From Haloarchaeobius litoreus (GTDB lineage Archaea; Halobacteriota; Halobacteria; Halobacteriales; Natrialbaceae), in NCBI RefSeq assembly GCF_024495425.1, contig NZ_JANHJR010000003.1, positions 682,001-746,000 of the forward strand: a stretch of DNA of 64,000 bases, written 5' to 3'. The notes under the pieces were generated by a model that was given only the letters and a program-made list of their open reading frames with translations, did not search any database and was not told the origin of the DNA. A program made the position numbers and the translations under genes. Shown in pieces: positions 55,963 through 64,000 of this stretch; position 1 is the stretch's first letter; every line of letters begins with the position of its first letter.

Positions 55963-58371
55963 ATGAAGACAGCGGACGTGCCGGGAGTCCCGTCGGCCTT
56001 CGTCGACCAGCTCCACGAGCAGGGCATCGAGGAGCTGTACCCGCCGCAGGCCGAGGCCGTCGAAGCGGGAGTGACCGACGGGCAGAGCCTCGTCGCCTCC
56101 GTCCCCACCGCCTCTGGGAAGACGCTCGTCGCCCAGCTGGCGATGCTGTCGGCGGTCCAGCGCGGCGGGAAGGCGCTCTACATCGTCCCGTTGCGCGCGC
56201 TGGCGTCGGAGAAGAAGGCGGAGTTCGAGGCGTTCGAGGCGTTCGGCGTGAGCGTCGGGGTCACGACGGGCAACTACGAGTCCGACGGCGGCTGGCTCGC
56301 CGAGAAGGACATCGTCGTGGCGACCAGCGAGAAGGTCGACTCGCTGGTGCGCAACGGCGCGCCGTGGCTGGCGGACCTGACCTGCGTCGTCGCCGACGAG
56401 GTCCACCTCATCGACGACCGGAACCGGGGGCCGACGCTGGAGGTCACCCTCGCGAAGCTCCGGCAGACCAACCCCGGGCTGCAGGTCGTCGCCCTCTCCG
56501 CGACGGTCGGCAACGCCGAGGACATCGCGGAGTGGCTCGACGCCGAGCTCGTCGACTCGGATTGGCGACCCATCGAGCTCCGGAAGGGAGTCCACTACGG
56601 ACAGGCGCTGCACTTCGAGAACGACAGCAAGCGGGAGGTGCCGGTGCGAAACGGCGAGAAGCAGACCGCCGGCCTCGTCCGGGACACGCTCTCGGAGGGC
56701 GGCTCGACGCTGGTGTTCGTCAACTCCCGCCGGAACGCGGAGGCGTCGGCCCGTCGGCTCGGGGACGTGGTCGAGCCGTTCCTCGATAGCGAGACGAAGG
56801 AGACCCTCGCCGACCTCGCCGACGAGATCCGTGGCGTGAGCGACGCGGAGACGAGCGACGACCTCGCCGACGCGGTTGCGAAGGGTGCGGCGTTCCACCA
56901 CGCCGGGCTCGCCCGCGAGCACCGCCAGCTCGTCGAGGACGCGTTCCGCGAGCGCAAACTGAAGGTCGTCTCGGCCACACCGACGCTCGCCGCGGGCGTG
57001 AACACACCGAGCCGACGCGTCGTCGTGCGGGACTGGCGACGCTACGACGGCACCGGGATGCAGCCCCTGTCGGTGCTCGAGGTCCACCAGATGATGGGTC
57101 GGGCGGGCCGCCCCGGCCGTGACCCCTACGGCGAGGCGGTGCTGCTCGCGAACAGCCACGAGGACATCGAGGAGCTCCAGGAGCGGTACGTCGACGCCGA
57201 GCCCGAGGACGTCCGGTCGAAGCTGGCGGTCGAGCCGGCGATGCGGACCCACGTGCTCGCGACCATCGCGTCCGGCTTCGCCCGGACCCGCGAGGGGCTG
57301 CTTTCGTTCCTCGAACAGACGCTCTACGCCAGCCAGTCAACGGAGGAGGGCCGGCTGGAGCGGGTGGCCGACAGCGTCGTCGACTACCTCGTCCAGAACG
57401 GCTTCGTCGAGCGCGACGGCGACGAACTCGCGGCGACGAACGTCGGCTACACCGTCTCGATGCTCTACCTCGACCCGATGAGCGCGGCGACCATCATCGA
57501 CGGGCTGGAGTCCATCGCGGGCGCGAGCGAGCCGACGACCGAGTTCGAGGCCGAGGAGACGACGGCGGGCTTCCAGACGTTCACCCGGAGCGACGAGGAT
57601 GGTGTGGCCGACGACGGCGATGGCGAAGCGCCGGCAGCCGCGGACGCCGGCGTCGAGAAGCCGACGCCGCTCGGGCTCTACCAGCTGCTCTCGCGCACGC
57701 CGGACATGTACGAGCTCTACCTGAAATCCGGCGACCGGGAGGAGTACACGGAGGTGTTCTACGAGCGCGAGGCGGAGCTGCTCGGCCCCGCGCCGACGGA
57801 GTACGAGGAGGACCGCTTCGAGGACTGGCTCTCCGCACTCAAGACCGCCCGGATGCTGGAGGACTGGGCGGACGAGGTCGACGAGGACCGCATCACCGAG
57901 CGCTACGACGTGGGTCCGGGCGACCTGCGCGGGAAGGTCGAGACGGCGGAGTGGCTGCTCGGCGCGACCGAGCGCATCGCGGGCGAGCTCGACCTCCCCG
58001 GTCCGGTCACGGTCGGCGTCCGCGAGGCGAAGAAACGGGTGCAGGACGGCGTCCGCGAGGAGCTGCTCGAACTCGTCTCCGTCCGCGAGGTCGGCCGGAA
58101 GCGCGCCCGGCGGCTCTACGACGCCGGCATCGAGGACCGGGAGGCCCTCCGCACCGTCGACAAGTCGGTCGTGCTCGCCGCGCTCGGCGACCGGCCGAAG
58201 ACCGCCGAGACCATCATGCAGAACGCCGGCCGCGAGGACCCCTCCGTCGAGGGCGTCGACCCGGCGAGCGAGGTGGTCGCCGACGGCGACGGTGGCGACG
58301 GTGGCGACGCGACCGGTACGGAGGACCAGGACGAGGAACCGCAGAGCCAGACCAGCCTGGGTGACTTCTGA
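55963..58371 (+). CDS. hel308: ATP-dependent DNA helicase Hel308 (Hjm)
   Basis: This 802-residue superfamily 2 helicase unwinds lagging strands at stalled forks. Domain order: Q-motif region ([10 protein letters not shown]), Walker [10 protein letters not shown] near 48-56, motif DEVHLID near 145-151, lobe 2 with [10 protein letters not shown] and [10 protein letters not shown] near 378-387, then winged-helix and ratchet domains and a helix-hairpin-helix domain near 690-760. Residues about 520-560 hold an acidic insert. The protein ends exactly in QTSLGDF, a PCNA-interacting-peptide pattern (Q-x2-L-x2-F). It is followed by cgi121 with a one-base overlap, an order seen in other archaea. Confidence 0.95.
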   Translation: MKTADVPGVPSAFVDQLHEQGIEELYPPQAEAVEAGVTDGQSLVASVPTASGKTLVAQLAMLSAVQRGGKALYIVPLRALASEKKAEFEAFEAFGVSVGVTTGNYESDGGWLAEKDIVVATSEKVDSLVRNGAPWLADLTCVVADEVHLIDDRNRGPTLEVTLAKLRQTNPGLQVVALSATVGNAEDIAEWLDAELVDSDWRPIELRKGVHYGQALHFENDSKREVPVRNGEKQTAGLVRDTLSEGGSTLVFVNSRRNAEASARRLGDVVEPFLDSETKETLADLADEIRGVSDAETSDDLADAVAKGAAFHHAGLAREHRQLVEDAFRERKLKVVSATPTLAAGVNTPSRRVVVRDWRRYDGTGMQPLSVLEVHQMMGRAGRPGRDPYGEAVLLANSHEDIEELQERYVDAEPEDVRSKLAVEPAMRTHVLATIASGFARTREGLLSFLEQTLYASQSTEEGRLERVADSVVDYLVQNGFVERDGDELAATNVGYTVSMLYLDPMSAATIIDGLESIAGASEPTTEFEAEETTAGFQTFTRSDEDGVADDGDGEAPAAADAGVEKPTPLGLYQLLSRTPDMYELYLKSGDREEYTEVFYEREAELLGPAPTEYEEDRFEDWLSALKTARMLEDWADEVDEDRITERYDVGPGDLRGKVETAEWLLGATERIAGELDLPGPVTVGVREAKKRVQDGVREELLELVSVREVGRKRARRLYDAGIEDREALRTVDKSVVLAALGDRPKTAETIMQNAGREDPSVEGVDPASEVVADGDGGDGGDATGTEDQDEEPQSQTSLGDF

Positions 58372-58895
58372 TGCGGGTGATCCAGGGCCGGACGACGGTC
58401 GCCGACGTCGACGAGTTCCTCGCGTTCCTCGATTCGGTCGCCGACGAGCACGACTGCGTCGTCCAGGCGTTCGACGCCAGATACGTCGTCGACGAGGCCC
58501 ACCTCCGCACCGCGGTCGACCGCGCGGCCAGAGCGTGGCGGCGCGACGACGCCATCGCCCGGGACCCCGGCGTCGAGATGTTGCTGTACGCCGCGGGCCG
58601 CCGGCAGATCTCCCGCGCACTCGAACTCGGGGTGAGCGAGGGCGAGGCTGTGCCGGTCGTCGCCGTGGTCGTCGGCGCGTTCCCGGGCGACCCGTTCGAG
58701 ACGGACGACCGTGAGGCCGCCGCGGCGGACGCACTCGCCGCCGAGTGGACCGACGACGCGGTGCTCGGGACGGCGACCGACGAGGCACGCATCTGCGAGT
58801 TCTTCGGGATTACAGACGCCGAACGCACCGCGACCGCCGCCTCGCTCTCCGAACTCGTCCGCGAGCGGGTGTCGCTGCTCGTCGTCGAGAAGTAG
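58371..58895 (+). CDS. cgi121: KEOPS complex subunit Cgi121
   Basis: This 174-residue protein has the Cgi121/TPRKB pattern: VVQAFDARYVVDEAHLRTAV near 30-49, then GVEMLLYAAGRRQISRALEL near 67-86 (the conserved E-x-L-L-Y-x-A-G-x-R-Q-I-x-x-A block) and DPFETDD. In archaea Cgi121 binds the tRNA 3' CCA end and activates KEOPS, which makes t6A at position 37 of tRNAs. The ATG shares one base with the hel308 stop (TGATG), so translation is coupled. Length matches the family. Confidence 0.92.
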   Translation: MRVIQGRTTVADVDEFLAFLDSVADEHDCVVQAFDARYVVDEAHLRTAVDRAARAWRRDDAIARDPGVEMLLYAAGRRQISRALELGVSEGEAVPVVAVVVGAFPGDPFETDDREAAAADALAAEWTDDAVLGTATDEARICEFFGITDAERTATAASLSELVRERVSLLVVEK

Positions 58896-58956
58896 GGGCA
58901 GGTGTCCGGGACCGGGGCCCGTCAACCATATACCCGGCTCGGACGAAGCCCAGCCC

Positions 58957-59205
58957 ATGCGAGTCGAGTTTGACCGGGACACCTGTATCGGGATGTTCCA
59001 GTGCGTGGCGGAGTGGGGCGAGGGCTTCGAGAAGGACACCGACGACGGGAAGGCGGACCTCGTGGGGGGTGAGGAGGTCGAGGACGACGTCTTCGTCCGC
59101 GAGGTTCCGGAGGGTCAGGAGCTGGACGCGAAGTTCGCGGCGCGGTCGTGTCCGGTCGACGCCATCGTCGTGTACGACGACGACGGCGAGCAGCTCGTCC
59201 CGTAG
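58957..59205 (+). CDS. Three-cysteine (3Fe-4S-type) ferredoxin-like protein
   Basis: This 82-residue ferredoxin has DTCIGMFQC near 8-16 (C-x5-C, lacking the middle ligand of a 4Fe-4S site) and CPVDAIVVYD near 65-74. With only three cluster cysteines it should bind a 3Fe-4S centre, as in the ferredoxins that feed P450s. An acidic middle insert is typical of halophiles. A CCATATAC element near 58926-58933 lies at the leaderless distance from the ATG. Confidence 0.85.
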   Translation: MRVEFDRDTCIGMFQCVAEWGEGFEKDTDDGKADLVGGEEVEDDVFVREVPEGQELDAKFAARSCPVDAIVVYDDDGEQLVP

Positions 59206-59256
59206 CGTGCGAACGACTGACAACTGCTTTAGGGTGGGAGTTCGATACGAGTATAC

Positions 59257-61236
59257 ATGAGTGCGATGCCCCGGATCCTCGTCGTCGACGGCGACGAGGA
59301 CCGGGCCGGGGAGACGGCGACTGTACTGGCGGCGGTCGGGGACGAGGTGGACCTCGAGATCGCCGGGAGCGACGACGAGGCGCTCTCGGCCATCGGACGG
59401 GCGGTGCCGGACTGTGTCGTGACCGAGCAGGACCTGGGCGAGGCGACCGGGGTGGAGCTGCTCGAGACGGTTCGGACGGTCCACGGGCAGGTGCCGGTCG
59501 TGCTGTGTACGGCGGTCGGGAGCGAACGGGTGGCCGAGCAGGCAGTCGCGGCGGGCGTGGACGGCTACGTGCGGCGGAAGACCGGCAACTGGGAGGACCG
59601 GCTGTGCGAGCGCGTCAGCGCGTGTCTCGACGCCGGGACCGGGACCGACCGGCTGAAGGAACGGGCGCTGGACGAGGCACCCGTCGGCATCACCATCGCG
59701 GACGCGAACGCGCCGGACATTCCGCTGGTGTACGTCAACGAGTCGTTCGTGCGGCTGACGGGGTACGAGCGCGAGGACGCGATCGGCAAGAACTGTCGGT
59801 TCCTCCAGGGCGAGGACTCCGACCCCGCGGCGATCAAGGCGCTCCGCGACGCCATCGAGGCCCAGGATTCGGAGTCGGTCGAACTGGTGAACTACACGGA
59901 AGACGGCGAACGTTTCTGGAACCGTGTGGACATCGCGCCGGTCCGGGACAGCGCGGGCGAGGTGACACACTTCGTGGGCTTCCAGACGGACGTGACCGAC
60001 CGCGTGGAGGCCGAGCGCACGGCCGAGCACCGCGCCGCGATGCTGGACACCGAGCGCGCCGGGCTCGAACACCTGCTCGACCGGGTGAACGGCGTCGTCC
60101 AGGAGACGACCCGGGCGCTGGTCGAGTCGACGACCCGGGCGGCCATCGAGCGGAACGTCACCGAACTGCTCGCGGACACCGACCCGTACACCTGCGCGTG
60201 GATCGGCGAACCGGACCTGGCCGACGACAGCATCCGACCGAGCGCCATCGTCGGCGGGAGCGCGGAGGGTGACGCTCTCGAACTCGGCCGGAGCGACGGC
60301 CCGGTGGCCCGCGCAATCGAGACGGGCGAGGTGCAGGTCGCCTCGGTCGACGACATCCCGACAGCGGCGTGGCACGCGGCCCGGACCGACGAGCAATGCG
60401 AGATGCTGGCTGCCATCCCGCTGGTGTACCGGGACGCCCGCTACGGTGTGCTGACGGTGTACACCTCGGACGCGGAGGCGCTGGACGAGCGCGAGGTGGC
60501 CATCCTCGCCGCACTCGGCCGGATGGTCGCGACGGCGGTGTCGGCGGCGGAGACGCGGCGCACGCTGACCGCGGACGACATCGTCGAGCTCTCGTTCCAC
60601 GTCGACGACCGGTCGGTGTTCTTCGTGGACGTTGCCCAGCGTGCGGACGCGACGCTCTCGTACGCGGGGTCCGTGTACCGGGACGACGACACGCTCGGGA
60701 TGTTCTTCACCGTGGAGTCGGACGACCCCGACAGCGTCGTCGAGATCGCCGAGGAGCACGACGACGTGGCCTCGGCGAAGGTCATCACCCGGAACGGAGG
60801 CATCTCGCTCGTCGAGTTCAGCATCGGCAGTTCGGGGCTGCTCTCGACGCTCGCGGAGTACGGCGGCGACGTGACCGGCATCGAGGCGTCGCCGGAGACG
60901 ACGACCGTCGAGGTGGAGCTCCCCCGGGAGGCCAACGCCCGGACCGTCGTCGACAACGTCGAGCAGGCGTTCGACGGCGTCAGTCTCGGCGCGTACCGCG
61001 AGCGCCAGCGTGCCGCGACGACGAAACAGGAGTTCATCGCCGCGCTGGAGGAGGAGCTGACCGACCGGCAGCTGACCGCGCTCCAGCGGGCGTACTTCGG
61101 TGACTTCTTCGAGTGGCCGCGCCCGACGAGCGGCGACGACCTCGCGGAGTCGATGGGCATCGCCCGCTCGACGTACCACCAGCACCTGCGGGCGGCCGAG
61201 CGCAAACTGGTCGGCGAGTTCTTCGACCGGCCCTGA
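59257..61236 (+). CDS. Bat-type regulator with degenerate receiver, LOV, GAF and HTH_10 domains
   Basis: The protein has 659 residues. A receiver-like domain (about 5-115) has Glu57 where the phospho-accepting Asp should be (CVVTEQDL). A PAS domain (about 125-255) carries the full LOV signature: GKNCRFLQG with flavin-binding Cys180, then NYTEDGERFWN and FVGFQTDVTDR with the Asn, Asn and Gln that hold FMN. A GAF domain (about 275-430) is followed by a Bat-specific beta domain (about 440-590) and the HTH_10 domain (about 598-655, LTDRQLTALQRAYFGDFFEW). It is likely a blue-light-responsive transcription regulator. A TATA-like CTTTAGG lies about 25 bp upstream. Confidence 0.92.
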   Translation: MSAMPRILVVDGDEDRAGETATVLAAVGDEVDLEIAGSDDEALSAIGRAVPDCVVTEQDLGEATGVELLETVRTVHGQVPVVLCTAVGSERVAEQAVAAGVDGYVRRKTGNWEDRLCERVSACLDAGTGTDRLKERALDEAPVGITIADANAPDIPLVYVNESFVRLTGYEREDAIGKNCRFLQGEDSDPAAIKALRDAIEAQDSESVELVNYTEDGERFWNRVDIAPVRDSAGEVTHFVGFQTDVTDRVEAERTAEHRAAMLDTERAGLEHLLDRVNGVVQETTRALVESTTRAAIERNVTELLADTDPYTCAWIGEPDLADDSIRPSAIVGGSAEGDALELGRSDGPVARAIETGEVQVASVDDIPTAAWHAARTDEQCEMLAAIPLVYRDARYGVLTVYTSDAEALDEREVAILAALGRMVATAVSAAETRRTLTADDIVELSFHVDDRSVFFVDVAQRADATLSYAGSVYRDDDTLGMFFTVESDDPDSVVEIAEEHDDVASAKVITRNGGISLVEFSIGSSGLLSTLAEYGGDVTGIEASPETTTVEVELPREANARTVVDNVEQAFDGVSLGAYRERQRAATTKQEFIAALEEELTDRQLTALQRAYFGDFFEWPRPTSGDDLAESMGIARSTYHQHLRAAERKLVGEFFDRP

Positions 61237-61274
61237 GCGCCACCAGCGGACGGACTGACAGGTCCGGGACAACA

Positions 61275-61284
61275 GTTATGATAA
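61275..61284 (+). promoter_or_regulatory. TATA element of the 46-residue ORF
   Basis: TTATGATAAT is centred about 29 bp before the ATG at 61309, the leaderless spacing. It is the main evidence that the short downstream ORF is transcribed on its own. Confidence 0.45.
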
Positions 61285-61308
61285 TCGCTGTCGATGCATC
61301 TCATAACC

Positions 61309-61449
61309 ATGTCGACCGACGACTACACCGCTCGTCTCCGCGAGTGGGCGGAACTGCTCGACGTTCGAGTATCCGAGGCACAGGCACGTTCCGCGCGCGT
61401 CGAGGTCGCCGGGCCGCCGTCGCAGCGTGACGGCGACGAACCGACGTAG
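61309..61449 (+). CDS. 46-residue protein of unknown function
   Basis: The ORF runs MSTDDYTARLREWAELLDVR onward and ends GDGDEPT-like, with haloarchaeal codon use (mostly G/C third bases) and an amphipathic helix over residues about 5-32. It starts at the leaderless distance below a TATA element and ends 8 bp before the convergent malate dehydrogenase stop. No named family; may be a regulatory or structural micro-protein, or chance. Confidence 0.5.
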   Translation: MSTDDYTARLREWAELLDVRVSEAQARSARVEVAGPPSQRDGDEPT

Positions 61450-61457
61450 GAACCGAC

Positions 61458-62372
61458 CTACGCGATCTTGTCGTACTGTTCGGAGAGCTTGTCGGCGGCC
61501 TCGCCGAGCTGGTCGCGCTCGAACTCGGAGAGGTCCCACTCCACGATCTCCTCGACGCCGTCACTGCCGAGCTTGACGGGGACGCCGAGACCCACGTCGT
61601 CGTGGCCGAACTCGCCCTGGAGCTTGACCGACGCCGGGAGCACCTCGCCGGTGTCGCGCAGGATGGCCTCGACCATGTGGGCGACGCCCGTCGCCGGGCC
61701 CCACTCGGTCGCGCCCTTGCGCTCGATGACGTTCATCGCGGACTCCTTCAGGTCGCCGAGGATCTCCTCCTTCTCGTCGTCGCTGAACTCGGGGTCCGCG
61801 CCGTCGACGCGGACCTTCGAGAAGACGGGGACCTGCGCGTCGCCGTGCTCGCCCAGGATGGTCGCCTCGACGTTCTGGACCTCCGTGTCGAAGCGCTCCG
61901 AGAGCACGTAGCGGAACCGTGCGGAGTCGAGTCGGCCACCGAAGCCGATGACCTCGTTCCGGTCGCGGTCGCCCACCTCGTACAGGTGGCGGTTGAGCAG
62001 GTCGACCGGGTTCGACGTCGTCACGGTGATGAAGTCGTCGTTGTGCTCGGCGAGCGACGAGCCGATGTCCTCCATGATGGGCGCGTTGTCGCCCGCGAGG
62101 TCGATGCGGGTCTGGCCGGGCTGGCGCGGGATGCCCGCCGTGATGACGACGACGTCCGAGCCAGCAGTGTCCGCGTACGTGCCCTGCCGGACCGACGTGT
62201 TCGAGTCGTACGCGATACCGTGGTTGGTGTCCGCTGCCTGGCCCACCGTCACGTCCTCCTGGTCCGGGATGTCCACGAAGACGAGCTCGTCGACCACGTC
62301 ACGAAGCGCGAGGTTGTAGCCTGCGGCGGCCCCAACGGTGCCGGCCGCACCGACTACGCTAACTTTCGCCAT
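61458..62372 (-). CDS. mdh: Malate dehydrogenase (LDH-like, halophilic type)
   Basis: This 304-residue enzyme has the NAD-binding [13 protein letters not shown] turn at 8-20 (glycine-rich P-loop variant) and Asp in FVDIPDQED. The substrate loop [13 protein letters not shown] near 80-92 has the Arg that selects a dicarboxylate. The catalytic pair includes Asp in [10 protein letters not shown] near 144-153 and His in [11 protein letters not shown] near 170-180. It interconverts malate and oxaloacetate in the citric acid cycle. The protein is very acidic, as known for haloarchaeal MDH tetramers. The promoter GTTTAACC lies about 30 bp upstream. Confidence 0.96.
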   Translation of the reverse strand: MAKVSVVGAAGTVGAAAGYNLALRDVVDELVFVDIPDQEDVTVGQAADTNHGIAYDSNTSVRQGTYADTAGSDVVVITAGIPRQPGQTRIDLAGDNAPIMEDIGSSLAEHNDDFITVTTSNPVDLLNRHLYEVGDRDRNEVIGFGGRLDSARFRYVLSERFDTEVQNVEATILGEHGDAQVPVFSKVRVDGADPEFSDDEKEEILGDLKESAMNVIERKGATEWGPATGVAHMVEAILRDTGEVLPASVKLQGEFGHDDVGLGVPVKLGSDGVEEIVEWDLSEFERDQLGEAADKLSEQYDKIA

Positions 62373-62398
62373 AACACTCGAAACTGCTCTCGATTCTC

Positions 62399-62406
62399 GG
62401 TTAAAC
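62399..62406 (-). promoter_or_regulatory. TATA box of mdh
   Basis: GTTTAACC (minus strand) is centred about 30 bp before the mdh ATG at 62372, consistent with a leaderless transcript. Confidence 0.55.
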
Positions 62407-62516
62407 GTGTCGAAGTCGGCATTGCTGGCGACGAAGGCCCGCTACACCGCTGGCCCGAGCCACGGCGACGAGTCGATGGCAGTACCCTTTTCGACCTCGC
62501 ACACGTTCTCCCCCAC

Positions 62517-63119
62517 ATGAGCGAGGAGTTCGACAAGGAAGCCGAACGAGAGAAGTTGCGCGAGCAGTTCGCATCGGAGGAGCAGGAGCGCGAACAGACA
62601 CGCCGCATGAGCGAACTCCTGCTGAAGGGCGCGACGATGACGAACAGGCACTGCGACCGCTGTGGCGACCCCATCTTCCGACAGAACGGCCAGGAGTTCT
62701 GTCCCTCGTGTCAGGGTCGCGGGCAGGCGGCCGCACAACAGCAGCAACAGCAGCGAGAGCAGCGGCCCGCCGAGGCCGACGAGGGGACGGAGCCGGTGGC
62801 CGACACCGCACCAGAGCAGGACGACGACGGGACGCCGACGACGCCTGCACAGCCAGCCCCGCCGAACAGCGGCCACGGCCGCCGTGTCCCCTCGTCCAGA
62901 AGCCGCGACGCGCCGGCCCACGGGGCGGACACCGGTGGACGGGGACCGGAGTCGGTCGAGCCCACCGGCGAGTTCGACGACGCTGTCGCGGCAGTCGAGG
63001 AGACCATCCGCCGGTTCAGCGCGGCCGCCGCGAACACCGACGACCCCGAGCGCGCACGGGAGTACCTGAAGACCGTCCGCGAGGCGACCGAGACGCTGGC
63101 GGCGCTCCAGAGTCGCTGA
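62517..63119 (+). CDS. Sjogren/scleroderma autoantigen-1-type zinc-ribbon protein
   Basis: This 200-residue protein has an N-terminal charged helix (FDKEAEREKLREQFASEEQE) and MSELLLKGATMTNRHCDRCG near 31-50, the signature of the autoantigen p27 family. The zinc ribbon is formed by CDRCG near 46-50 and CPSCQ near 63-67. A Gln-rich run and a long disordered acidic linker follow. The C-terminal helical pair (FDDAVAAVEETIRRFSAAAA, AREYLKTVREATETLAAL) is near 150-198. Function in archaea unknown. It is divergent from mdh. Confidence 0.85.
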   Translation: MSEEFDKEAEREKLREQFASEEQEREQTRRMSELLLKGATMTNRHCDRCGDPIFRQNGQEFCPSCQGRGQAAAQQQQQQREQRPAEADEGTEPVADTAPEQDDDGTPTTPAQPAPPNSGHGRRVPSSRSRDAPAHGADTGGRGPESVEPTGEFDDAVAAVEETIRRFSAAAANTDDPERAREYLKTVREATETLAALQSR

Positions 63120-63140
63120 AACGAGAACCGTCCGCCGTCG

Positions 63141-64000
63141 CTACCGCCCTGGCTCGTACTGGCTTCCGACGACCTCGCGGATGCGTTCTGCGGTGACCGA
63201 CCCGACGCCGTCGACCTCCAGCAGCTCCTCCTCCGTCGCCGACAGCGCGTCCTCGACCGTCCCGAAGTGCGCGAGCAGCGACCGTGCCGTCACCGGGCCG
63301 ATGTCCGCGATGGCCCCGACGACGTACTCCTGCTGCTCGGTGAGGGTCTTCTTCGCCTTCTCACCGTGGACCGACACCTCGCGGTCGTTCTTCGTCTGCT
63401 CGCGCCCCGCGATGACCGCGAGCAGGTCACGGGTATCGGCCTCGCTCTCGGTGCGGAGGACGCTCACGCCGAAGTCGACCGCGAGCGACGCCAGCGCGCC
63501 CCGGACCGCGTTCGGGTGGATGTCGCGCGTGCCGACGAGGCTGTCCGTCCCCTCGATGATGAGCACGGGCCGGGCGTAGTGCCCCGAGAGGTCCCTGAGC
63601 TGTTCGAACAGCGAGCGGTCGCTGCCGGTGAGCGTGTCGAGGAAGTCCGAGACCGACTTTCGCTCGACGGCGACCCGGTCCGAGAGCACGTAGTCGCCCA
63701 CCTCCAGCGTCTCCAGCCGGGTCGTCACGTCGTCCCGGGTCGAGAGCTCGCGAGGGATGGCGGAGTCCATCTCGCGCTGGTCGACGACGATCTCGGCGAG
63801 GTCCTCGTCGGGGTCGGAGTCCGGCGTGGCGACCACGCCGTCGCTGGCGGCGGCCCCGGTCGCGGACTCGGTTTCGTCGGCGGTTCCCTCGCTCTCGTCG
63901 TCGGTGGTCCCGGGCTCGTCGTCGCCACCGAACTCCTGCAGCCCGGGCTGCATCTCCGACTCGCCCTCACCGTCGTCGAACTCGCCGAGGCTGGTCTGGC
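63141..64000 (-). CDS. hef: Hef-type helicase/nuclease, C-terminal nuclease part
   Basis: The frame is open at the right edge; only about 286 C-terminal residues are visible. They begin with a QTSLGEF motif and an acidic linker. An ERCC4/XPF nuclease domain follows (EIVVDQREMDSAIPRELS, then VERKSVSDFLDTL with the ERK-S catalytic signature), then a tandem helix-hairpin-helix domain (ALSATEEELLEVDGVGSVTAERIREVV). The full protein would carry an N-terminal SF2 helicase that is outside the window. Hef cleaves stalled or branched fork DNA. It pairs functionally with Hel308 encoded nearby. Confidence 0.92.
   Translation of the reverse strand, partial: QTSLGEFDDGEGESEMQPGLQEFGGDDEPGTTDDESEGTADETESATGAAASDGVVATPDSDPDEDLAEIVVDQREMDSAIPRELSTRDDVTTRLETLEVGDYVLSDRVAVERKSVSDFLDTLTGSDRSLFEQLRDLSGHYARPVLIIEGTDSLVGTRDIHPNAVRGALASLAVDFGVSVLRTESEADTRDLLAVIAGREQTKNDREVSVHGEKAKKTLTEQQEYVVGAIADIGPVTARSLLAHFGTVEDALSATEEELLEVDGVGSVTAERIREVVGSQYEPGR

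Noticed and set aside
1-64000. tRNA, rRNA or CRISPR arrays
   Set aside because: I looked for T-loop-like GTTCAAATC/GTTCGAATC stretches and for regularly spaced direct repeats and found none in a suitable context.

Overview
The window comes from a haloarchaeon (class Halobacteria). Protein translations are strongly acidic, G+C is high with frequent gaC/gaG codons, and many genes start at or within a few bases of the position expected for a leaderless transcript, about 25-30 bp below an archaeal TATA box. There are seven Tat-type lipoprotein signals (twin arginine followed by a [A/G]GC lipobox). Family content is also haloarchaeal: HalOD1, Bat/HTH_10, halocyanins, Hel308, Cgi121, Hef and a halophilic malate dehydrogenase. 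I cannot assign a genus. I found no rRNA, tRNA, CRISPR array or intact insertion sequence.

Region 1 (1-9740) is a sugar-acid/pentose locus. It has the end of an FAH-family dehydratase/hydrolase, a Gfo/Idh/MocA xylose-type dehydrogenase, a CUT2 ABC importer (Tat lipoprotein receptor, single-domain ATPase, permease with an extra Yip1-like membrane domain), a TIM-barrel isomerase/epimerase, a second Gfo/Idh/MocA dehydrogenase and, beyond an AT-rich gene-poor gap, an HpcH/HpaI aldolase. Region 2 (10041-13674) is regulatory: a HalOD1 protein, two divergent TrmB-like paralogues around a perfect 14-bp palindrome, and a winged-helix gene whose frame runs antisense through one TrmB gene. Region 3 (13675-16666) is an arsR-arsM-(membrane protein)-arsN2 operon with an inverted-repeat operator. 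An ogt gene follows, with the broken end of another ogt copy beside it.

Region 4 (16666-26293) is a potassium/stress island: Usp, TrkA, TrkH with an overlapping 72-aa membrane protein, an Lrp-RCK_C fusion regulator, Usp, an APC permease fused to two Usp domains, and a CPA antiporter fused to RCK domains. A second full ogt follows. Region 5 (26955-31300) has a winged-helix regulator with two small membrane proteins, divergent from a cupredoxin-DoxX-membrane protein set, then Usp and a halocyanin. Region 6 (31301-38320) has a copper-amine-oxidase-like lipoprotein, a RecQ helicase with a C-terminal phosphoribosyltransferase-like domain, a DUF4188 protein, HxlR divergent from an organomercurial-lyase-family protein, and a KhtT-like RCK_C subunit.

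Region 7 (38371-46137) is a complete Mrp/Mnh-type cation/proton antiporter operon read on the minus strand (E-F-G-A'-B-C-D-D-D). It probably extends into the KhtT-like gene. Region 8 (46285-55684) mixes exported lipoproteins, three MFS transporters, a membrane-anchored TRAM protein, an Old Yellow Enzyme family oxidoreductase and an easily missed 50-aa zinc-finger-like gene. Region 9 (55963-64000) is core archaeal: hel308, cgi121, a ferredoxin, a LOV-containing Bat-type regulator, a 46-aa leaderless ORF, mdh, a Zn-ribbon protein and the end of hef. Hel308 and Hef carry nearly identical PCNA-box-like motifs.
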